Source: Actinomycetota bacterium (GTDB taxonomy: Bacteria > Actinomycetota > Actinomycetes > Streptosporangiales > Streptosporangiaceae). Taken from it: a stretch of DNA of 5,798 nt. Shown here one piece after another: positions 5,708 through 5,798 of the stretch (positions are counted from its first letter, which is position 1; every line of letters begins with the position of its first letter). A program made the translations under genes and the position numbers. The stretch spans positions 596-6,393 of the forward strand of contig DPMS01000835.1 in NCBI GenBank assembly GCA_003541285.1, written 5' to 3'. Under the pieces are notes generated by a model. The model did no database searches. It saw only the letters and a program-made list of their open reading frames with translations, and was not told the origin of the DNA.

Positions 5708-5798
5708 GGGCTCAGGCCGCCGATCAAGCGGGTCAGGTGCGGGTCGAAGGCGTCGCGCCAGGCCGTGTAGTTGTGCACGTCGGGCACCTCGTGCAGGT
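5704..5798 (-). CDS. C-terminus of a second alpha/beta-hydrolase (esterase), cut by the window edge
   Basis: Only the last 30 residues lie in the window, beginning LHEVPDVHNYTAWRDAFDPH and ending with TGA at 5706-5704. The gene would start to the right of the window. The segment aligns with the end of the complete neighbouring esterase: both share H-[DN]-[WY]-x-[SA]-W-R-x5-H-L-x-R, where the first His is the probable catalytic one. The two are therefore likely tandem paralogues. The stop overlaps the neighbour's GTG start by four bases, placing them in one operon. Identification rests on this short tail and its position. Confidence 0.62.
   Translation of the reverse strand, partial: LHEVPDVHNYTAWRDAFDPHLTRLIGGLSP

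Noticed and set aside
4640..5770. Long plus-strand open frame (376 codons) opposite the ATP-grasp and esterase genes
   Set aside because: It is antisense to two genes with intact motifs and has low-complexity, Val/Gln/Arg-rich composition.
1..5798. CRISPR arrays, tRNA or rRNA genes, insertion sequences, attachment sites
   Set aside because: No repeated spacer structure, no recognisable RNA gene and no transposase or terminal inverted repeats were seen.

Overview
The window looks like chromosomal DNA of a high-GC actinobacterium. Codons end almost always in G or C, GTG and TTG starts are common, genes overlap as ATGA, TGATG or GTGA, and the zinc regulator matches the Streptomyces Zur type residue for residue at its metal sites. 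Composition was judged by eye, not computed.

Left edge (1-159, minus strand): the first 53 codons of a DUF255 / thioredoxin-like protein (YyaL/SPATA20 family), cut by the window edge. Between it and the next gene is a divergent intergenic region of about 150 bp. It holds a perfect 13-bp palindrome near the DUF255 start and, on the other side, a probable promoter with a Zur-type operator made of two half-sites.

Centre left (310-3456, plus strand): a compact zinc-uptake operon of substrate-binding lipoprotein, ATPase, permease and the zinc-sensing repressor Zur. The four genes overlap one another by 1 to 4 nt, so they are probably translationally coupled. The repressor is the last gene of the unit whose promoter it probably controls, which would make a negative-feedback loop: low zinc releases Zur, the transporter is made, and new Zur is made with it.

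Centre right (about 3460-4050, minus strand): the 3' part of a gene for an Asp-box/BNR-type beta-propeller protein, converging on zur with only 9 bp between the stop codons. It has no proper start and no signal peptide, and it is joined directly to the 3' end of an ATP-grasp gene in another frame. The ATP-grasp gene therefore has no stop of its own and reads out of frame through the fragment into zur. This looks like a deletion or recombination scar, or an assembly join.

Right (about 4000-5798, minus strand): a three-gene unit transcribed leftwards, namely an alpha/beta-hydrolase (only its C-terminus is inside the window), a second related alpha/beta-hydrolase, and an ATP-grasp ligase with intact catalytic motifs. 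The two hydrolases overlap by GTGA and share a C-terminal catalytic-His motif, so they look like tandem paralogues. The substrate of this ligase-plus-two-esterases module is unknown. It is the most likely place in the window for undescribed biochemistry.
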